From assembly GCF_029784155.1 (NCBI RefSeq), contig NC_073692.1, forward strand, positions 14,675,752 through 14,739,751: 64,000 nt of DNA. The letters are read 5' to 3'. The notes beneath the pieces are model-generated. The model worked only from the letters and a program-made list of their open reading frames with translations, was not told where the DNA came from and did no database searches. How positions within the stretch are numbered: the first letter of the stretch is position 1; every line of letters begins with the position of its first letter. Both the position numbers and the translations under genes were made by a program. Shown here one piece after another: positions 45,701 to 56,943 of the stretch. The DNA is from Uranotaenia lowii. Lineage: Eukaryota > Arthropoda > Insecta > Diptera > Culicidae.

Positions 45701-48700
45701 GAAAAATAAATTGTAGAAGCAATAATACTTGGGCCAAAAATAATAAAAATTTCGGTTGGGAAAATGCACAAATATATTTTTGGTAACCCTGACAAAAAAT
45801 ATCGATTCCATTTAAAATTATCGTTTCATTCGAAATAAAATACACCCTTTTTCAAAGTGATCCATGGTTTTGACCAAAATAATAAAATTTTTTTGGGTAA
45901 AAAATAACTGAATGCTGATGGTTTCAATTTGACAAAACTTCTGTGGTTTCAAATAACGAATTATGAATTTCAAGCCAATTGGTACAGAATTTTAAAATGC
46001 AATCACAAACACTTGATTTTAAATTATTTTTTTTTTATTTATCAAATAGAATTAACAAACATAATTAAATCATGAATTTCATTATAAAGCAGTATTTCTA
46101 GCAGCTAGAACCTGGAACTGGACCACCACCATAACCTAGCACAAAAATAGTTCTGAATGGCCGCGAGTAGCCGGGATCATGACTTATACGGGCCTTCGAT
46201 GTATACTTGATCAAGTTCCCGGTTTCCTCCGGATGGGTGGGACCCAGACGAGTAGTGCCTCTCGCTGTCGATACATTTGAAATATTTCCCTGGTGGAATA
46301 TAGAAATAGGTTCAATAAAGAATAAAATATAAGATTGAAATTAACTTACCATCAAATTCGCTGGAATTCGGAAACAGATAGTATTAATTTTTCCCGCGTA
46401 TTTACCTTTTTTTCTTTTTCTTTTTTCTTTTTCCAACATATCGTTTTATAATCACACGTTAATGAAAATAGACTGATTTTCGGATTGAAAACGAATCAAT
46501 TTCGATTCTCACTAATAAAAAATGAGTGTGTAAAAATAACAATATTTTGTAGTTATTTTCAATCGATTTTTTCATGAAAATTAAAGAAAAATAGGCATTG
46601 AAAAGACAAAATAAAATAACAAAACGTTTTTTTGAACCAACCCCCCGTCTTTTTTCTGCGTGATGGTGTCCCAAATTTTCATGATCCATGCTGATAAGAT
46701 GAATGGGAGTTGAAACACTTGCCCTCCCTTCCGTTGAACAATGGGAAAATTTTGTAGTGAAAATATCACATTTTATCGACATAAAGTGATACTTTTCAAT
46801 AGGGCATAATCTGTTTGGTAAGGTAGTTAGCTAGTTTAGTTTCATAGAATTAGGATGTTTCAAGTATTGCTAGGTTAGGTATAGGTAATGGTATTCGTCT
46901 CCCCAATGCTCTAGAAAGTGTGCATTTGCGGTTTATGAATTTCGTTGGCTTATTCTTAAATCAAGCATTTTACAAGAACTAGGGGCTCATTGGACGGGAA
47001 TGCTGTTTTGACAAATATGATATTTCAGTTTGTAATACACTTTCGACATTTGTTTTTATTTATTTATTTAGTTTTGGTAGATTTATACATTTTTCGGTTA
47101 GGATTGAAATTCATAAATCGAAGTTTAAAATAGAAAATATGATTTCGATAAGCAAGTATGAGTAGATAGTTCAGATCATTTATTTCGGGCATTTAAAAAC
47201 AGGCACACGGTTTATTTGAATTGAACCCCTATCGTGTAGATTGAGTATTAAAGTTTGTTTGAGAAGTTGACCACAATTAGTGATAAGGTTTTAAAGAACA
47301 GCACTGTTATTTTCCTGTTCCGTTGATAAGTTGATGATATTAATAAATCTATTGCTATTTAACCTTATAGTTCATTGTTGATGAGTTTAAGAGACACCTT
47401 TTCTAGATTCTGTTTTTATGATATCCTAATTGAGTTATCGAATAACCATGTAGTCGCGTAGAATCAATCACTTGAATATATTTTTTACTTAACAAATCTA
47501 TGATTATTTCTAAATCAAACTAGGAAGAATCCAAATTTATGGAAACGAGTAAGGTAGATGACAGGTAGGGAAAATTCAACTACGGTAAGATAGTGAACCC
47601 TTCTGACAATGATATCGAGGCGTTAGCATATGATATCATATTATTTGATACCATACTGCTATTGCTCGGTTGAATTGAAGGTTGGGTTAACTCGAAGTTC
47701 ATATGGGGCCCACCAACCGTCCTAGTCCGTCGAGCACTATCTTAACGCTTCCCCTAAACTGGTGCTTCAGAACCCTCGGGCTCTGTTGCCGCTATCCTTT
47801 TCTAAACTATACTACTCTCATTTAAAATTTTCCTCTTCTGTCCCCCGTTCTGTTTTTCCTTTCCGGGTCAGCCAGGCGCTCATAAACCCATAAATAAAAA
47901 AAAAAAAAAAAAAAAAGAATGACACACTTCTGCCCACCATTAATCAACTAGGGCTCATTGTCTCGAATGTAGATTGCAAATGAAACCAAAAGCAAGCGAA
48001 AAATTTTCATCTAGTTTGAGTTATAGGGTTGTGAATTTTACCAGTCATTTTGACTGGTCACGGTCCGAGTGTCCATGGCGAAACTTATCTCGCTTATTAA
48101 AAGAGCTAGTGAATAAAAAAATACACAGTGTTGTGTAGAGATTCAAAATTCATGAAAAGTCATATTTTTTACGAATTTTTAAAGCGAAGTATTTAAAAGA
48201 TATTCAACAAACAAAGTGTCCAACCAGTCATTTTGACTGGTGCGGTCTTTCTAGTGTTAACAGGGAACTCCACGATTCATTCCTCCCTTGTTCCCGTATC
48301 TTTTGCATTTTTTAATCATGTTTTATGTATCAGATACTATGTTGAAAAGAAAAATGCGGAACGCAAGTTTTTCATTTTCCAGTATGCATACAAGTTTTGG
48401 CCAGAAGAAGAAGAAGAAGAAAATGTAACCATGTTACGGACATCTATGATTAGTGTACCTATCAATTTTATTTTTCCTTTCCTTCAGGTTTCTACCGAAG
48501 ATGGCCTACCCCAGCAGATATGTCCTGATTGCTTGATAACGCTCTGCCTTGCAAATTCATTCCGAAAAATGTGTCGTCGTTCGGAGGCCAAATTCAGAGA
48601 GTGTTACGATGGTCGTTCCCAATATCCATCGGCAGAACTAGGGCACAGCTCTCAGCAGCAATCGCACAGTGGCCACCAGCAGTCACACGCACAGCCATTT

Positions 48701-51646
48701 GCCCATCGATCATCGCAATCTCATTCCCAGGAAGATGCAAGTTTCGAAACCACCATTCCAACAATTAAGGAAGAAGTCGAATTCTTCGATTATGACTGCG
48801 ATGTTTCGCAACAGCAACCGCAAGAGCAAGATCAGTGGGTCATACAGAACCCAAGAACCATCCGAGGAGACACGACTCCATCAATGTCACATGCTTCCTA
48901 CTACGAGACCCACGGACTAGCCGATGCTGCCGGTGATTCTATGGGCAAAGGTTTACATGTAGAGTACTCCGAATCCGGGATTCCTCCGATGGTGGCAATC
49001 GGCGAAGCTATGGACCCATCCGAGGGACCGTCCAGCAAAAAATTTGCCAGTGATAGTGCGTCGCAGAGTTGGAAGAAAAAACCTCCCACCCCAGAACGGT
49101 TCAGCAAAAGGATTCGGCGATATGTAAGTACCCATGTCTTTAGTTTTTTTTTTGAAGGGATGAATCTGCCGAACTGAAAACTTTTGAAATACAGTGACAG
49201 CAATATCGGGATTCCTAAAAAAACGAACGAAACCATTTCAAAAACCATATAAGAACCGATTTATTCTATATGACGTGCAGACACGAATGCCATATATTTT
49301 TTTTTTTTAAATCATAGGTTTGTTTATTAAGGAATGCCATACGAAAGATGGTAAAATATCTTTAGTAAAAATAATAATAATAATAATAATCTATATTAAG
49401 TACCATAAGTTCTGAGCAAGGTCGCAGCTCGATCTGCTCATGTGTCTGCCAATACATGGAATAGAACTGTAAATTCCAACACAATTGTACCTACAATGAA
49501 AGGTTGCAGCTTGAACCAAGCATTGGTGATTTATTATCTATCTATGTATATTTTGAGAATGTGATCGGACTTAAAATATTTTGAGCATTTGTAGTAATTT
49601 ACACGTGCTATAATGATCGAATCATAATACCTAGTTCTATTTCAAAGCATTTTGAGGGATTGATGACTGCACCAGATAACAAATGCCGCATTAAAATATG
49701 TTAATTTCTGAGCATCTGGCATCTGGACTATATAAATTTGATAAACGAAATCTTCTCATATTAAAATTAATAACGTTTTGGGCTATTTCAATAATGAGTT
49801 GCTTACAGTACCGTAGGAACATGAACGATAAATCTTCTGTCTACATATGAAAACCACCGTTCTAAAAAGAATATCTATCAAGTTTTAACATTAATTAATC
49901 CAACAATGTTTGCTGGTACCGAAAAGTTAAATTGATTTGAAATCAAAAAAAAAAAGTCAACCAAAACAGTCGTATATATTATTTCGCGATATTTCCAAAG
50001 GACCCTGTAAACGACTTCGAGAACCAATCGTGTGCTTATTTCTCTTTGTTTTCTTGCCAGAGTGAAGAGTTTGTTGATGGTGGTGGTGATGATGAAAGAT
50101 CCGCTGCCGGAGGCGAACCCGCCAAACTTGAAGTCCTCAAAACTTCAAGGGGTAAGGATTTAATTGCGGTTGGTGGGTATGTGTTCTACCGGAACTCGCA
50201 GGTAATTATAGACAAAAAATTCACTCGTAATCAGATAATTTTCACACTCCGCAGCCTAACAACTAGTGTTGAAATTTCTTTTTATAATTTTAGAAAGGAA
50301 GTCGTTGCTACTGGGAATGTAAGAGTAAAATAAGGAGGTCCGATGGAACTTTGGCTCCAAAATGCCCAGCCAGAGTAACCACCGATTTCTTCGACAACAA
50401 GCATGAATTGGTTGCGTACAAATCTATCCACACACATGCTCCAGATCCCCTACGAGTGGAAGGTATCAAGCAGAGGCAAATGCTGAAGGACATTGCGGTG
50501 CTTGATAAGAGCAAACCATCGGAAATAATGCGACATGCCAACGAAGCTCTCATAAGTAAAGCAGCGATTCGGAAAATTATCAAACGTGCCCGTATGGAGG
50601 AAGCCCCAACTCCAGATCAACAACCGTTGGATAGTTTCGATGTTCCTTTCGAATTCATCAGAACCTTGGATGGTGTGCAATTTTTCCAAGGTCTCGTGAA
50701 GGTAGAAAACCAGTCGGCATTCATGTTTGCAAATGAATCTGGTTTGCGCCATTTAATTGGTGCGAATTTTTGGATGGCTGCATCTACCTTCTCTTCGAGA
50801 ACCGGATTCCAGCGCCAACTGTTTACAATTCACGCTAGCTTAGCCCCCTACCATCAACAAACTTCTCCAGTGGTTTTCATCATACTATCCGCATCTTCAG
50901 AAGTGCTTTATCGAGCAGTGTTCGCAAAATTGAAAGAATTGGCTCATGGTTTAGACAGTAAGCTCAACCCCCAACTGGTATTGATAGACTTCGAGAAGCC
51001 ACTATCGACGGCTTTGGAAGCGGAATTCCCCCATGCCCGCCAATCAGTTTGTCAATTCCATCTGGTACACACCCTTCATCGGGCTGTAGACAAACAAGGA
51101 CTAACGATTGCATTCGAGAAAAATCATTGGTTGCTACAAAATTACAAACGCCTAAAGGCTCTCGCTTATCTGCCACCAGAACATATACCAGATGCGTTTT
51201 ATGTTCTCAAATCGAATGCCCCGCTCGAGTTTCACCGCTTCTTGGACGAATTTGCCGAACAGTTCATAGTGGGAAAACCGATTTCTGCTGACGGGAGCGT
51301 GCCTCTTCGTAATCGACCAAGTTTTCCTCCCACCTTTTGGTCGTTACATCCAAACATCGTGCAAGGCATTCCTAATACCTATGGGCGATCCAAAGAGTGG
51401 CACTACAGAATGACTCGACTGCTGACAGCTTACCACGGTGATCCGCATGCTGTCTTTCGAGCCTTTCAACACGAACAACAGGAAGCGCAAACACGAGAGG
51501 AAGCGTTCCAAATGGGGGCAGGGCCATCCCGAACTACGGCTAACCCCGAGGAGGAGCAAAAGAACAACGCAATCCGGCACATATCAGCCAACTTCACTAG
51601 CTATTCGACGCTACAGTTTCTGGATGCTGTATCAGATAACCTGTAG
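42714..51646 (+). CDS. ZAD zinc finger + FLYWCH + MULE-transposase-like protein, probable domesticated host gene
   Basis: Four exons: 42714-42836, 48488-49123, 50061-50201 and 50294-51646, all joined in phase 0 by GT-AG introns, total 750 codons. ZAD cysteines are C5, C8, C53 and C56 (CCRLCLR; DGLPQQICPDC), with exon 1 and exon 2 each giving half. A glutamine- and histidine-rich acidic linker follows. FLYWCH spans about 283-350 with C309, C324, H346, H348. The MULE-like domain has an intact Asp at D532 (LIDFEKP) and the C553/H556 pair (CQFH). The first Asp position reads Ala (WMAAST near 463), and the last acidic position reads Lys (SKEWH near 667). Transposition activity is therefore unlikely. 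A nuclear DNA-binding role is inferred from the fingers. AATAAA lies at about 51877. Confidence 0.82.
43144..44229. other. Intron 1 sequence, no firm feature
   Basis: Two short frames (42884-43123, and 43698-43835 after an acceptor-like ctttatag) each share a TLKRI string, but neither has a recognisable domain. AATAAA occurs near 43140. I do not call genes. Confidence 0.3.
44230..45152. repeat. Inverted and direct copies of gggtgcacggattcaccg
   Basis: Direct copies at 44230-44247 and 44348-44365, an inverted copy at 45085-45102, and partial copies gtgcaccCatgttgaaatatc near 44787 and 45137. The arrangement suggests an element with repeated ends, within intron 1. Edges are not resolved. Confidence 0.5.
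44812..44885 (+). repeat. tRNA-like sequence
   Basis: 74 bases with a good T arm (CTGGG TTCGATT CCCGG), box B GGTTCGATTCC and an acceptor stem GCCGTTG/TATCGGC with one mismatch. The D and anticodon arms are poor. Likely a tRNA pseudogene or SINE head rather than a working tRNA. Confidence 0.45.
45515..47916 (+). mobile_element. Poly(A)-tailed retro-insertion with a 24-base target duplication
   Basis: Bases 45491-45514 recur exactly at 47917-47940. The right copy follows a taaataaa plus A run (47891-47916). This is the signature of target-primed reverse transcription by a LINE machinery, plus orientation. The 2402-base insert has no reverse transcriptase frame, so it is a 5'-truncated LINE end, a SINE-like chimera or a retrocopied transcript. 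It contains the minus-strand small gene below. Confidence 0.85.
46098..46439 (-). CDS. Small two-exon gene, 93 codons, unknown function
   Basis: Exon 46439-46350 starts ATG with a lysine/arginine run (MLEKEKRKRKKGK) and ends at gtaagt. Exon 46289-46098 follows an ccaccag acceptor in phase 0 and ends LGYGGGPVPGSSC then stop. Middle segment TTRLGPTHPEETGNLIKY. Clean splice sites and an open frame across both exons support it. It lies antisense inside the poly(A) insertion and inside intron 1 of the ZAD gene. It may instead be a captured fragment. Confidence 0.4.
48041..48240. repeat. Two copies of a 17-base palindrome
   Basis: CCAGTCATTTTGACTGG at 48041-48057 and 48224-48240, with gtgtcc-like sequence beside each. 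Possibly the two ends of a small foldback element of about 200 bases next to exon 2. Confidence 0.5.
49124..50060. other. Intron 2 of the ZAD gene, nothing further seen
   Basis: AT-rich intron with an ataataat tract at about 49370-49390. No gene or mobile element end recognised. Confidence 0.5.
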
Positions 51647-52253
51647 AAATACTACGCTAATCGTATTTAACGCCAAAACTAAAATGTATTAAAAAAGCTG
51701 CAAGTGTATTCAATTGTTGATTAATGTTCGAAAGTCATTGCACAATTTAAATCTATAAATATTGAATATATTCGGTCTTGGTAAATTAAAGCAATGAAAA
51801 ACGTAGGAATTAAAAAATTGATTCTGATATTAATGAATTAACTCTTACAGCATTCTACTTGACTAACAGAGGGCACAAAATAAATGTAATTCTATATTTC
51901 AATTATCTGAACTAGTTTAACATTCAGATACATCAGAACTATTGATTTTACTATCGAGCAAGATTTTGAGTCAGTTATGGGTTTGAATCGTTGCTTTATC
52001 TTCATCTATCGAGAACTCTCAAAATTACGTGGCAACGTAAAGCTCCTGATCAGCCAACTACTTTTGACCTTGATGTAAGTCACGTCGGCCTTGATAACGA
52101 TAAAGCAAACAGAGATTTACAAACTTTTACCAAACCTTCCGATTGTTCAATTGATTTGGCCTTCAATGCATGTATCAATGTTTTGCGTGTAGCTTGTAGT
52201 TTGTTTTGAGCTCTACTACAGCATAACATTCGTTCATCGACTTCCAATTGCAG
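51647..52253. other. 3' flank of the MULE exon
   Basis: Contains AATAAA at about 51877. A 72-codon frame (51991-52209) has no known motif. The last bases form an acceptor (cttccaattgcag) for the next exon. Confidence 0.4.
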
Positions 52254-52430
52254 GATCGGCCAACAACATACAAACTGTGGTCCCGGGAAGACATGGATAG
52301 TGCCGTTAATGTCGTGATGACTAAAAGTTTGTCTATCGAAAAGGCGGCACGTTTGTTTTCGATACCGAAAAGTACTCTTGCTTATTGGATACGGCAACTG
52401 AAGCGGAGCGCCGAGAACAGCACTGGATAG
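52254..52430 (+). CDS. Terminal exon encoding a pipsqueak-type HTH
   Basis: Starts directly after a polypyrimidine-cag acceptor and runs 58 codons in phase 0 to TAG. The protein reads KLWSREDMDSAVNVVM, then SLSIEKAARLFSIPKSTLAY, matching the HTH_psq pattern (W-x2-EDM-x2-A, LS-x3-AA-x2-F-x-IP-x-STL). It has no start codon of its own. Because exon 2 of the ZAD gene ends in phase 0, splicing to this exon would give a ZAD-psq protein, an alternative to ZAD-FLYWCH-MULE (inference). It could instead end a different gene. Confidence 0.65.
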   Translation, partial: DRPTTYKLWSREDMDSAVNVVMTKSLSIEKAARLFSIPKSTLAYWIRQLKRSAENSTG

Positions 52431-53807
52431 AAATAGAAAACAACTGAGGCCGACGAAAATTAGAAATTTTAATTTTATGTAGCAAGAACCTACAATTTTT
52501 CGTTTTTAACATTAAAATTTGGTTTTACAATTTTGTTTAAATACTTAATATTGCCAAATTGAATACTTAATATTCAACGAAAAAAGAGGAGTTAAAGTGT
52601 CAAGATTATAAGTTATTTTTCCTTTTATAAAAACTAACATTGTTGTATTTTTGAAAACTTCTAATACTAAATATCATATTCTGGTTTGCATCGGCTTCCG
52701 AATAAAATCAAATAGATAATGTGACCAAAGGATTTTAGGGTGAAGCTAACGCGTTGCTTCTAGTTTCCGAAATTTCGACATAATATTTTCGGATTATAGC
52801 AGATCGAGTGATTTCGTGGAAGTTTCGTAACAATGACGCGTTGAAAATCTTAATGAATGCCGTCCAGTTGCTCGAAGTATCTTAATTGGCACATATTTAT
52901 ACTTTCAAAGAATATTATGGCACAACGAATTTTGAACGATTCGTAGGTGCAAAAATATTTGGAGTCGAATAACTCTAATTGATTGTGTTGATGGATAATA
53001 ATCAAAAACATCCTCACCACAAGCTTGACTCGGGACATTTTTATGCAGCATTTTTTTTTTTTAATTTATTTGATCTTTAGAATTTTAACATCTGGATGTC
53101 GTTCATCCCTAAATGTATGCAGCAGAAATTCTTGACCACCAAGCGTCACACACACTCGTAGGTAGTTTTCTTCTTTTCTTATTTTTTTGTTGACACAATT
53201 CTTAATCACAAATCAAACTCCGATAGGAAATTTGACAGATGAAAAATTTCGCCGTGCACATATTTACGGCGCGTTCGTAAATTGATTTTTTTGGGTGATG
53301 CATCAGTCGATTGATTTGTTTGGTAGATGTCAAATCACTTTCCATATGCTTTTGCATACGTTTGTTTGGAATTTACGAACGCCAGCATCGATAAAAAAAA
53401 TCACTTCGATAGAAAAAATCAATTTACGAACACGCCGTTAGTAGGGTGCCGATTTAGTCTGGCTACGAATTTTAGTTGGCTGATTAATCGGGTTACGCTT
53501 GCATATGAAATAGGTGCCATATTAAATCGGTTGATGACGTATGATTTGGTAGCACAATCGACTTGATCGGGAGAGATTGTTAAACTTAGTAGGTTTTCGT
53601 AGGACTTTAGACTTTTTTTTAGTTGGCAAACTTTAAGCCTATTGATTATTAAATGGTTCATAACAGAATTAGTTTTTGACATCTGTTATTTGATGGAGCT
53701 CATCGAAGGGAAAGCTTGGCCCACGATAGCACGGAAGGCCGCGTTGGTGCTCATCAGCGGTTCGTTGTAGTGGCGAGCGCGTTTCTATCGGTTCCGCCTT
53801 GACGACG
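52431..53807. other. Flank with no supported gene
   Basis: AATAAA lies at about 52702. Otherwise AT-rich with only short frames. From about 53690 the base composition becomes CG-richer ahead of the next exon. Confidence 0.35.
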
Positions 53808-53957
53808 TTCAACCTGAACAAGTGCCGGGACGTTTGCCGGGCATGCCTGAAGCCGTTAATCGAGGGTGTTTATGATTCCGATGGAGGCATCGCTAACAAA
53901 TTCCACGCCCTCACCGTGGGCCAGTTTCAGGATGAAATAACTTTACCAGTGCCGGAG
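53808..53957 (+). CDS. Exon with the first half of a second ZAD domain
   Basis: The open stretch FNLNKCRDVCRACLKPLIEG then FHALTVGQFQDEITLPVPE ends at a gag-gtgagt donor in phase 0. CRAC is the first ZAD cysteine pair. No ATG is visible in frame just upstream, so the true 5' end is unknown. An acceptor (tttcaatag at about 54020) opens a short frame (IQLPISVCTG) that lacks a clear second CxxC. The retroelement starting at 54189 may have separated the rest. Partial gene or pseudogene. Confidence 0.45.
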
Positions 53958-54188
53958 GTGAGTTGATGGACCAAATTTGTTCTGGAAATTAGTTTGATTG
54001 TGTTCTTCTTATTTCAATAGAAAAATATTCAGCTTCCGATATCCGTTTGTACCGGTCCACGGTTTTCACATCAGCGGTATAGTGTTTGGCGCTTTGGCAG
54101 TATGCTTTTTTGCAGTTTACCAAATTAAAGAGAGAGAGTGTGTGTGGAGTTTTTAATGAAGAGTTTATGGGGTACCGAAAGAAAGAGG

Positions 54189-54336
54189 TGCTACCGAGGC
54201 AGCGAATAAAATCGAGTTAGCCTAGACTTGTGAGTTGCTAGAGGAAACAAATGAAAATTTACTTGTTAGTTGGCCCTCTCTTTGAATAAACGCTTTTTCT
54301 AATTTGTCCAACACGTGGTTTTACATTAATAGACCA
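54189..54336 (+). repeat. 5' LTR of the decayed retrotransposon
   Basis: Matches 62101-62199 plus 62507-62553 with few differences. Gag starts only about 28 bases downstream, and no standard TGG primer site is visible. Confidence 0.75.
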
Positions 54337-54363
54337 AATTCTGAAGACGAATCAACGGAGAAA

Positions 54364-55092
54364 ATGAGTCGTCGCAACGGAAATCCGGTCAAAGTCGGAG
54401 ATTTTCTTGAAGAGGAAGGAGATGCTCCTGCAGCTTCGATGGCAGAGGTTATGCGTCAGATGGCGAACCAGAACAGTCGTTTGATGGCCCTTCTGGAACA
54501 ATTCACCGGAGGAGCAAACCAAGCAGCACAGCGTGGCGCACCGGAAAGCAGCACAGCTGGCAGTCAACCGGCAGTGTGAGGAATTCGAGCTACAAAGACT
54601 CACCGCTAACCAGTTCAAGAGCCTCGTATTCATCTGCAGTCTCAAGTCGGCAAAGGACGCCGATATCCGGACCCGTCTCCTATCCAAACTCGAGTCCGAA
54701 GCAGCTGAACTGAAATCAACATCGATGGTTTGGTGACCGAATGCCAGCGCCTGTCAAACCTCAAGCAAGACGTGGCGATGGTGGAGAAGAAACATCCATC
54801 TTCGATGGTCCAGGCGGTTCGGCAGTTCAAAAAGCAATCGAGCCATCAATCAAAACAACCCCCACCAGGATACGATAAAATTCCATCATCTCCGTGCTGG
54901 CAATGTGGCGCGATGCATTTCGTCAAGGATTGCCATTTTGCCAAGCACTCCTGCAAGCAATGCAGAAAAATTGGGCACCGTGAAGGTTATTGCAGTTGCT
55001 CGTCAAAATTTTCTGCATCACCGTCCGCAGGCGACAAGAGGGGCAAACCGAAGAACAGAACATTGAGAATGAAAACGATCCAGTTGAACTAA
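54364..55092 (+). pseudogene. gag: Gag remnant with zinc knuckles
   Basis: ATG at 54364 (MSRRNGNPVKVGDFLEEE). The coding sequence then changes frame twice (to QFKSLVFICSLKSAKDADIR near 54620, then QRLSNLKQDVAMVEKK near 54745). Two C-x2-C knuckles lie near 54897-54998 (CWQCGAMHFVKDC; CKQCRKIGHREGYC). The style is that of gag in Mag/K02A2.6-like Ty3 elements. Confidence 0.75.
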
Positions 55093-56553
55093 ATCCGAAG
55101 TCGTAGGCGATACCTGACTGTTGATTTCAACGGTGTCCTAGTAAAGCTTCAGCTCGATTGCGGTTCTGACATCTCAGTTGTCTCTCAAGATGTCTGGAAG
55201 AAGATTGGTGGACCTACAATCAACGCTACCCAAATGCAAGCAACAACCGCATCTGGGGGACCTTTGGAACTGCTAGGATAGTTTACTTCATCTGTCACCA
55301 TCAGCAACGTCACGCGAGAGGAGCAATGTTATGTCACTTCGGTCAACAATCTGAACGTCATTGGACTGGACTGGATGGACGCATTTGATCTCTGGTCGAA
55401 GCAGCTCGCTGTACAATGCAATCAGGTGAATCTTTCCAAATTTCTTAACAACGATCAGCACTTCCTCACTCGCTTCCCCGAAGTTTTTCACCCATCGATT
55501 TCTCCGACTGGGCAGCTCCGATCGTTGTTGTCAAGAAGCCTGGCGGCAAAGTACGCATCTGCGCCGATTACTCCACTGGTCCCAATGCGGCACTCGAAAC
55601 AAACAACTACCCTCTTCCAACACCCGAAGACATCTTCACCAAACTGGCTGGTAAGCGTGTCTTTGGCATCATCGATCTTTCCGATGCATACCTGCAAGTG
55701 GAAGTGGACGACGAATCGAAGAAGGGTGTGGCTTGTTTCCATTTAATCGTTTGGCACCTGGGGTGAAATCCGCTCCCGGGGCGTTCCAGCAGCTGATGGC
55801 GAAAATGATAGCAGGCCTGAAGGGAGTTGATGCATTTCTTGACGACATTATCATCCACAGCGAAGACGACGAGAAACATTATGCATCACTAACAGCTCTT
55901 TTCACACGACTCCGAGACTATGGTTTCCACCTGCGCTTGGAAAAGTGCCGTTTCAACCTGAAGGAAATTAAATACCTCAGACACATAGTCGATCCAAATG
56001 GAATCCAATGGCCAAGCGGAACGGTTTGTGGACACTCTGAAACGATCTTTGAAGAAAATCATCGGGGGAGGAGTGACATCAACTGCAACAGCACTTCAAA
56101 CGTTCCTGCACATCTATCGTTCCACACCGTTCGCAGTGCTAGGTGGGAAATCTCCCGACAATATGATGCTAGGACGTTCCATGCGCACAACTTTGGATCT
56201 TCTGCGCCCAACGTGTCCACCTGTCAGACAGCAACTGAAGCGCAACCGAAGGTTCGAAGTTGGGTCTCCTGTTTACGCCAAGGTGTATTCAACAAACGGT
56301 GAATGGAAGTGGATGCCAGTGGATGCCTGTATCATCAAGTTGGAGTACGTAAGGTTCTTCGATCCCATCTAGACCAGATGAAGATTCGCTCCAGCGATGG
56401 ACCTTCAGCAGCAGAGGCTCCAATTCCATTGGATGGAAGAGTTTAATCTTCAGCAACCAACGATTCCTGTACCGTTCGATGGCAGAAATGGGTCTGCCAC
56501 AGTCGTTCAACAACCAACCGACACCGTACCAGAAGATGAACAACTGTTCATTC

Positions 56554-56808
56554 TAAAATATTTAATAAATTGATTGCTATTCAATTAATATTTTATAATA
56601 ATAACTAAATGAAGTCACCAGTAACTTAAAGTTGATAAGAAATAAAACACCTAAAATATGCCTCCACTTCCACTAGTGGCTAAGAATCGAATGACCCATT
56701 TATTCTTTCGAATAGATAGAGCGATCAACGCTCTCTCTAATATTGCATATAATCTTCGGATACAATTCAGTTCGCATAATTCGTTTTATATAAAAATAGG
56801 ATACTACA
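56554..56808 (-). repeat. 3' LTR of the inner retrotransposon
   Basis: 255-base direct repeat of 61646-61900; one difference seen (tcttcgg versus ttttcgg near 56755). Confidence 0.92.
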
Positions 56809-56943
56809 GTTCTTCACCTTTTAAGAAAATTCGTACATGAATTGATGTTACAATATCTAATCGTGAATGTAAAACATGCTATTACTGTAAACTTCATTCG
56901 AGGGCATAAAATGCCTTTTGGTAGCACGACGCGCTTCCACATG

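Noticed and set aside
48233..49177. The whole 314-codon frame as one exon with its own start
   Set aside because: The ZAD half begins after a clear acceptor at 48488, and the upstream part has no ZAD-like sequence; the frame is accidentally open into the intron.
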